Below are positions 5,234 to 9,226 of a DNA stretch of 9,226 nucleotides, piece by piece. This DNA comes from Erysipelotrichaceae bacterium (GTDB taxonomy: Bacteria; Bacillota_I; Bacilli_A; Erysipelotrichales; Erysipelotrichaceae): the NCBI GenBank assembly GCA_900770275.1, contig CAAGJS010000134.1:1-9226 (forward strand). The letters are read 5' to 3'. The translations under genes and the position numbers were made by a program. Each line of letters opens with the position of its first letter. Positions within the stretch are counted from its first letter, which is position 1. The notes beneath the pieces are model-generated. The model ran no database searches. It was not told the origin of the DNA and saw nothing but the letters and a program-made list of their open reading frames with translations.

Positions 5234-6802
5234 TTATCCGAAGATGGCTTTGAGATCATCATCGACGGTCCCGATCGGCGCAATGTTGTAAATCTTCACC
5301 AGATAATCCAGAACATTGGGCGAGATGAAGGCCGGCAGCGTCGGCCCCAGCTTGATGTTGCGGATACCGAGCGACAGCAGCGTCAGCAGTACGCAGACCG
5401 CCTTCTGCTCATACCAGGAAAGGATGATGGACAGCGGCAGCTCATTGACGCTGCAACCGAAGGCATCTGCCAGTGCCAGGGCAACCTGAATGGCGCTGAA
5501 CGCATCATTGCACTGGCCCATATCAAGAATGCGCGGCAGACCGGCAACCGTACCAAGATCCAGGTCGTTGAAACGGAATTTTCCGCAGGCAAGGGTCAGA
5601 ATCACGGTATCTGCCGGCGTATTCTTCACGAGATTTGTGTAGTAATTTCTGCCCGGCCGCGCCCCATCGCATCCGCCAACCAGCAGGAAGCGCTTGATCT
5701 GGCCGCTCTTGACAGCTTCGATGAGCTTGTCCGCAACGCCGAGCACCGTATGATGAGCAAATCCGGTCATGACCGTGTTGCCGCCATTGATGCCGGTGAA
5801 CTGGGTGTCTTCCGGGTATCCGCCAAGTTCCAGCGCCTTTTCAATAACAGGCGTAAAGTCCTTGTCATCGCCGATGTGAACCAGCTCTGGATACGAAACG
5901 ACTTCCGTCGTAAAGACGCGGTCCTTGTAGCTGTCACGTACGGGCATCAGGCAGTTGGTGGTGAATACAACCGGCGCCGGAATGTTGGCGAATTCTTTCT
6001 GCTGGTTCTGCCATGCGGTACCGAAGTTGCCCTTGAGATTGGTATACTTCCGAAGCTCAGGATAGCCGTGTGCCGGTAACATTTCGCCATGGGTATAGAC
6101 GTTGATGCCTTTGTCCTTGGTCTGTTCCAGAATCTGTTTCAAATCATACAGATCATGGCCAGAGACGACGATGAACGGTCCCTTTTCCACCTTCAGAGAG
6201 ACGGTTGCCGGCTCTGGGTTGCCGAAGGTTTCGGTATTTGCGCGGTCAAGCATCTCCATGCACTTGTAGTTGACCTGACCGACTTCCATTACGATCGGAA
6301 GCAGCTGATCCATCGTGTGATTTTCACCAATGGCACACAGTGCTTTGACGAAGAACTGATTCACTTCGTCACTGGTATAGCCAAGGACGCCCGCATGATA
6401 TGCATAGGCTGCCATGCCGCGGATACCGAAGAGAATCAGAGACTTCAGGGAGCGGATATCCTCATCCGCATTCCAAACCTTATTCATATCGTAGTCTGCT
6501 TCGCCGGCCACATTGATCTTTGCCTTCTCAGCGTGGACTTCGTCAATCAGAACCTTCAGCGTCTTTTCATTGAAGTTGACGTTTGTGATGGTTGTGAAGA
6601 GGCCCTTGATCAGCAGACGATAGGTTTCCGCTTCGTGGCTGTTATTCTTTTCAGCCGTCTTTGCAAGGCCGATGAGGGCGCCGGTCAATTGATCCTGAAG
6701 GCCGGCGACTTCGTAGCTTTTTCCGCAGACGCCTGCGCATCCCTTACAGCCGGTTCCGCCGGCCGTCTGTTCACACTGAAAACAAAACATTTTGCTGTCC
6801 AT
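5234..6802 (-). CDS. hcp: Hybrid cluster protein (Hcp; hydroxylamine reductase / nitric oxide reductase)
   Basis: Hcp carries an N-terminal Fe-S cluster and a hybrid 4Fe-2O-2S cluster. It reduces hydroxylamine in vitro and in E. coli is a high-affinity NO reductase and S-nitrosylase. The 522-residue protein shows the hybrid-cluster ligands H216, E240, C284, C378, C406, C431, E465 and K467, with spacings matching the Desulfovibrio ligands almost exactly. The N-terminal cluster motif is C7-x2-C10-x8-C19-x6-C26 with an extra C22; the usual short form ends x5. The start is set by AAGGAGG (6810-6816), 7 nt before the ATG at 6802; a GTG at 6808 lies too close to that site. The ribosome binding site overlaps the stop of the upstream gene, and the cupin gene follows after 12 nt, so this is the centre of a five-gene operon with a DUF1858 protein, an unknown protein and a ferredoxin. 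Confidence 0.97.
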   Translation of the reverse strand: MDSKMFCFQCEQTAGGTGCKGCAGVCGKSYEVAGLQDQLTGALIGLAKTAEKNNSHEAETYRLLIKGLFTTITNVNFNEKTLKVLIDEVHAEKAKINVAGEADYDMNKVWNADEDIRSLKSLILFGIRGMAAYAYHAGVLGYTSDEVNQFFVKALCAIGENHTMDQLLPIVMEVGQVNYKCMEMLDRANTETFGNPEPATVSLKVEKGPFIVVSGHDLYDLKQILEQTKDKGINVYTHGEMLPAHGYPELRKYTNLKGNFGTAWQNQQKEFANIPAPVVFTTNCLMPVRDSYKDRVFTTEVVSYPELVHIGDDKDFTPVIEKALELGGYPEDTQFTGINGGNTVMTGFAHHTVLGVADKLIEAVKSGQIKRFLLVGGCDGARPGRNYYTNLVKNTPADTVILTLACGKFRFNDLDLGTVAGLPRILDMGQCNDAFSAIQVALALADAFGCSVNELPLSIILSWYEQKAVCVLLTLLSLGIRNIKLGPTLPAFISPNVLDYLVKIYNIAPIGTVDDDLKAIFG

Positions 6803-6814
6803 ATTCACTCCTCC

Positions 6815-7393
6815 TTATTTTGTGACAATGGAATAATGGAAATCATCGCTGGCTAAGAGCTGATAGCCGGTGTCTTTGAGCATGCCTTCCATGACGCTCT
6901 TGCGGATGGCATAGTATGGTGCGGTGCTGCCATTCCAGTAAGGGGCATGGATATCGCGTGTCATTTCCCAGGAAAGGTGGTCGGCCGCCGTGTCTGTTAC
7001 TGCATTAACGCGGTCGCACGGCATGCCGTTGACAAAGAAATCTTCGAAGGCCTTGTAAATTTCTTCGGGAGATTTTGCCGGCAGAGCATGCTGTTGACCG
7101 AAGCTGTATGCAGCCTGGCAAAGCTGCTCCAGACGCTCTTCATGTTTGGAAAGAATCAACGACACGAGAGCCGCGTAACGGGTTTCAGCATCCGTGATCT
7201 GATCCTGCAGCCAGCCGTGGATATTTCCTTCATCAATGACGGATTCCAGAGGCGGCAGCGTTTTTACATAGGGTTCCGCGGTATCGATCCAGCCGCTGCC
7301 GACGGCAGCATTGGCGATTTCGAGGGTCAGCTGTTCCTGATTGCCGATCTTGGCGTAGAGCCAGAAATGAATGGGGCCTAACGTTGCGCTCAT
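6815..7393 (-). CDS. Uncharacterised 192-aa protein encoded between DUF1858 and hcp
   Basis: A soluble, mostly helical-looking protein without signal peptide or membrane segment. Blocks that look conserved are the start MSATLGPIHFWLYAKI, NIHGWLQDQI (about 57-66), a charged central helix (about 65-100), FFVNGMPCDRVN (119-130) and DIHAPYWNG (147-155). It holds two Cys (92, 126) and several His (9, 59, 84, 102, 139, 149, 186), so metal or haem binding is possible but unproven. The ATG at 7393 lies 5 nt after the DUF1858 stop, with AGAGGG about 8 nt upstream, and its own stop overlaps the ribosome binding site of hcp. Such tight packing means it is made together with Hcp and probably acts with it. 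I recall similar proteins next to DUF1858 genes in other anaerobes but know no name or function. Confidence 0.85.
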   Translation of the reverse strand: MSATLGPIHFWLYAKIGNQEQLTLEIANAAVGSGWIDTAEPYVKTLPPLESVIDEGNIHGWLQDQITDAETRYAALVSLILSKHEERLEQLCQAAYSFGQQHALPAKSPEEIYKAFEDFFVNGMPCDRVNAVTDTAADHLSWEMTRDIHAPYWNGSTAPYYAIRKSVMEGMLKDTGYQLLASDDFHYSIVTK

Positions 7394-7398
7394 GCGGA

Positions 7399-7614
7399 TT
7401 ACCCTCTGACTTCAGCGATTTTGTCGTTCAGCGCCTGAACAACCGCGGCCGCATCAACGCCGTGAATGGCGCAGGCATCTTCGACGGAATCTGCCTGAGA
7501 GGCGGGGCAGCCGAGGCAATACATGCCGATGCCGTAGAATACTTCGGCGGTTTCCGGATAGTTGTTCACCAGATCGCCTACCAGTGATTTTCCTGTAATT
7601 ACGTTGTTTTCCAT
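7399..7614 (-). CDS. DUF1858 / hybrid-cluster-protein-associated redox disulfide domain protein
   Basis: A 71-residue cytoplasmic protein consisting of a single DUF1858 domain. The signature is GMYCLGCPAS with C33-x2-C36, a redox-disulfide type CxxC, plus a third Cys at 48. The domain is known for its association with hybrid cluster proteins, and hcp lies two genes downstream. A role in thiol redox relay or in cluster maintenance of Hcp is plausible but not established. The ATG at 7614 has GGAG (7621-7624) 6 nt upstream. As the first gene of the operon it directly follows the predicted promoter with the palindrome at 7672-7685. Confidence 0.93.
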   Translation of the reverse strand: MENNVITGKSLVGDLVNNYPETAEVFYGIGMYCLGCPASQADSVEDACAIHGVDAAAVVQALNDKIAEVRG

Positions 7615-7643
7615 TGCGTTCTCCTTATTCTTACTGCATGATC

Positions 7644-7685
7644 AGTATCGGATATTCCGGCGGATGAGTACGTTGTTTAAACAAC
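7644..7685 (-). promoter_or_regulatory. Predicted hcp-operon promoter with CRP/FNR-type palindrome
   Basis: GTTGTTTAAACAAC (7672-7685) is a perfect 14-bp palindrome. Downstream on the - strand GATACT (7649-7644) fits a -10 element, while the -35 position (17 nt upstream) is poor. With transcription starting about 7 nt after the -10, near 7637, the palindrome centre lies at about -41, the place where CRP/FNR-family proteins activate promoters with weak -35 elements. The region lies between the DUF438 terminator and the DUF1858 start. Regulator identity is unknown; I see no FNR consensus TTGAT-N4-ATCAA here. Confidence 0.5.
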
Positions 7686-7697
7686 AGAACGCAGAGA

Positions 7698-7737
7698 TAA
7701 AAAAATACCCGGTCTTCAATGGTTGAAGACCGGGTAT
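7698..7737 (-). terminator. Strong intrinsic terminator after the DUF438 gene
   Basis: A perfect 15-bp inverted repeat (ATACCCGGTCTTCAA at 7705-7719, TTGAAGACCGGGTAT at 7723-7737) with a 3-nt loop. On the - strand a run of T follows (7704-7699). It starts 14 nt past the DUF438 stop and separates that gene from the hcp operon, which therefore needs its own promoter. Confidence 0.93.
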
Positions 7738-7751
7738 GGGGAACCGTTTCC

Positions 7752-9112
7752 TTAATTGGTCCGGTTCATGAAATGCTCTTTGGCAAATTCCATATCCTGG
7801 ACCAGTTCGGCTGTTCCAAGATAATTTCCTTCCGCATCACGGACGGCGAAATATCTTACGAGCATGGTCTTTCCGCCTTTCTCCATCCAGACCGGAACTT
7901 CGTCACGCTTGCCGCTGCGGAAGTCGTCAATGATCTGGCGCACCATCGGCTCGATCTTCGGCGGGTGGCAGGAGAATACTTCGCGGTCGATGGCCATGCC
8001 GGGACGCTTGAATACCTTTGGCCCCTCATTGAAGAAGCGGTTGATGTTGTCGGCGTCGACAAAGGTAATCTCCATCGGAATCGTATTCAAAAGGGCAGTC
8101 AGCTGCGCAGGCGTCAGATGTCCGCCAGGCATGACAACCTCACCCTGAACAGGTGTCTGTGTCGGGGAGGCAGCCTTTTCCGCGTCGGGCCAGCTTTCCT
8201 TCGTGACCGTGAGGCAGTCGGCATAATCCTTCGCATCGCGGTAGATGCCGTACCATTCCTGCTTACTGAAGTTGACGGCGCAGATCGGGAAGAGAATATT
8301 CTGCTCCTTGTAGATCATTTCTTCGGCCCGCTTGAGAACTGCATTGACGCGTGCGTTCCAGGCCTCATCGTGCTGTGCTTCCTTTGCAAGAGCCCCCAGT
8401 TCGTCGCGGATCTCATCGTCAACGGTCCACATGACATCTGAAGGGCCGGTGATTCCGTACTTTACCTTGAGCAGAGGATACAGGAGGTCGCCTTTCTTTG
8501 CATAGTGGACGGACAGTTCGCGGATGTTCGCAAGCAGAGCGGCGCTGGGCGATTTCCTGTATTCTTCAATCAGGCGGCTGAGGGCGTCGTTCTCGGCGGT
8601 CAGAGTGTGCAGAGGATGTCCGTCGATGGCTTCGAGAGCGGCTGCCTTTGCGTTCTTGTCGCTGTAATCCTTCGGGGGGAAGGCGGTGCGCTTTGCATTT
8701 GTTCCTGAATTTTCTGGCGCTTCAGGGATTCGTTGACGGCTTTTTCGGCATTGGCAATCTGCTCCTGGCGGGTTTTGCCATGGAAGAGGGCGGAATGAAT
8801 ATCGCAGAGCTTCTGAACCTGGGATAGGGGTGCGCCTTCCCGCATCAGCTCCTGTTCCGCCTTCATGATGGCCGATGGGTCGACATCACTGAATTCACGG
8901 ACAAAGTCGGCACGGACGCTTTCCAGATCTTCGCCATTGCCGAGCCGGCGCAAGTAAGCCTTCAACTGTTCGGTCTGTTCATCCGAGGGTGCAGCAGCGG
9001 GTGCTGCTGCAGGAGCCGGCTGTGCTGCTTTGATGTCAGGCATGGTGCCTTCGAGCTCAAAGCCGTTTGCCATCAGGGTGGTTACCACATCCATCATGGA
9101 GATGTTCTTCAT
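7752..9112 (-). CDS. DUF438 - hemerythrin-like - PAS domain protein, interrupted by a frameshift
   Basis: With one base restored the gene codes for 453 residues: a short start (MKNISMMDVVTTLMANGFEL), an Ala/Pro linker (about 29-43), the DUF438 domain (about 45-115, including LCDIHSALFHGK), a hemerythrin-like domain (about 160-310, GHPLHTLTAEN, VHYAKKGDLLYP, YKEQNILFP) and a C-terminal PAS domain (about 334-448) with CHPPK at 382-386. Upstream residues run in one frame to about 8680 and downstream ones in another; adding one C to the run of six (G6 at 8674-8679 on the + strand) rejoins them as SAPPSPPKDYSDKNAK. As read, translation would end early or only the C-terminal half (from 8432) would be open. 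The start at 9112 has GGAG 6 nt upstream; a GTG at 9145 is less likely. It probably senses redox or a gas ligand for the Hcp system (inference). Confidence 0.85.
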
Positions 9113-9125
9113 CTTTTTCTCCATT

Positions 9126-9142
9126 ACGGCGCGTTGCGCCGT
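9126..9142 (-). promoter_or_regulatory. Hairpin just upstream of the DUF438 ribosome binding site
   Basis: ACGGCGC-GTT-GCGCCGT is a perfect 7-bp GC-rich stem with a 3-nt loop, placed 3 nt before the GGAG (9122-9119) of the DUF438 gene. In the leader RNA it could affect ribosome access or message stability. Whether it has a role is unknown. Confidence 0.35.
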
Positions 9143-9182
9143 CACAAATGCTTTATTAATATCAATTCTTTCGTTCCATCTG

Positions 9183-9218
9183 CTATTCTGCGAATAGAGA
9201 CATGGCTCTGTTTAGAGC
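9183..9218. promoter_or_regulatory. Two adjacent dyads upstream of the DUF438 gene
   Basis: CTATTC-TGC-GAATAG (9183-9197) and GCTCT-GTTT-AGAGC (9205-9218) lie 70-105 nt upstream of the DUF438 start. They could be operator sites or RNA hairpins of the leader. I see no convincing promoter between them and the gene, and the window ends at 9226, so their context is incomplete. Confidence 0.25.
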
Positions 9219-9226
9219 ACGTGGGG

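Noticed and set aside
4523..6079. A 518-codon open frame on the + strand opposite the cupin and hcp genes
   Set aside because: It is fully antisense to confidently identified genes, has no ribosome binding site, and its translation resembles no protein; it reflects codon bias on the other strand.
6089..6856. A 255-codon + strand frame opposite hcp
   Set aside because: Antisense shadow of hcp, with ligand residues and family spacing only on the - strand.
7719..8441. A 240-codon + strand frame opposite the DUF438 gene
   Set aside because: Antisense shadow starting inside the terminator hairpin; the - strand has recognisable hemerythrin-like and PAS sequence.
9152..9165. FNR-like TTGAT-ATTA-ATAAA upstream of the DUF438 gene
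   Set aside because: One mismatch in an AT-rich stretch and no promoter to place it; chance is likely.

Overview
The window looks like chromosomal DNA of an anaerobic, mid-GC Bacillota. Genes have strong GGAG/AGGAGG Shine-Dalgarno (SD) sites, and the products (hybrid cluster protein, single-cluster ferredoxin, DUF1858, DUF438/PAS) are typical of fermentative anaerobes. Erysipelotrichia is my best guess, from general protein character only. There are no tRNA, rRNA, CRISPR or transposase genes.

Left part (1-1973, + strand): the 3' end of a conserved exported or membrane-associated protein gene overlaps by 8 nt a complete cation diffusion facilitator (CDF) transporter gene.

Middle part (about 1974-3830): a clearly AT-rich island (16 of 60 bases are G/C in 3481-3540, against 35 of 60 in 5701-5760). 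Its genes are on the - strand: a secreted protein with a signal peptide, an overlapping small membrane protein, a possible Cys-rich mini-gene and a terminator. The island lies between the intact CDF gene and a second, broken copy of the CDF 3' end (about 3830-4275). The last 169 nt of the two copies match at 153 positions, while the part before that is badly decayed. The broken copy, not the intact gene, keeps the hairpin that separates it from the convergent operon. The island therefore appears to have come in by recombination at, or duplication of, the CDF 3' end.

Right part (4275-9226, - strand): a hybrid cluster protein neighbourhood. A DUF438-hemerythrin-like-PAS sensor-type gene (9112 to 7752, frameshifted at a run of six G) ends at a strong terminator. 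A separate promoter follows, with a perfect 14-bp palindrome centred about 41 bp upstream of the predicted start of transcription. It drives a tight five-gene operon: DUF1858 redox-disulfide protein, an uncharacterised 192-aa protein, Hcp, a two-domain cupin and a [4Fe-4S] ferredoxin, ending at the hairpin 4280-4304. By analogy with characterised Hcp systems, the operon probably handles nitric oxide or hydroxylamine, with the ferredoxin a plausible electron donor. The 192-aa protein and the bicupin are the least understood parts.

Most worth a second look: the CDF mosaic with its secreted-protein/membrane-protein cargo, the unknown Hcp-operon protein, the palindromic operator, the internal start in the bicupin, and the DUF438 frameshift.
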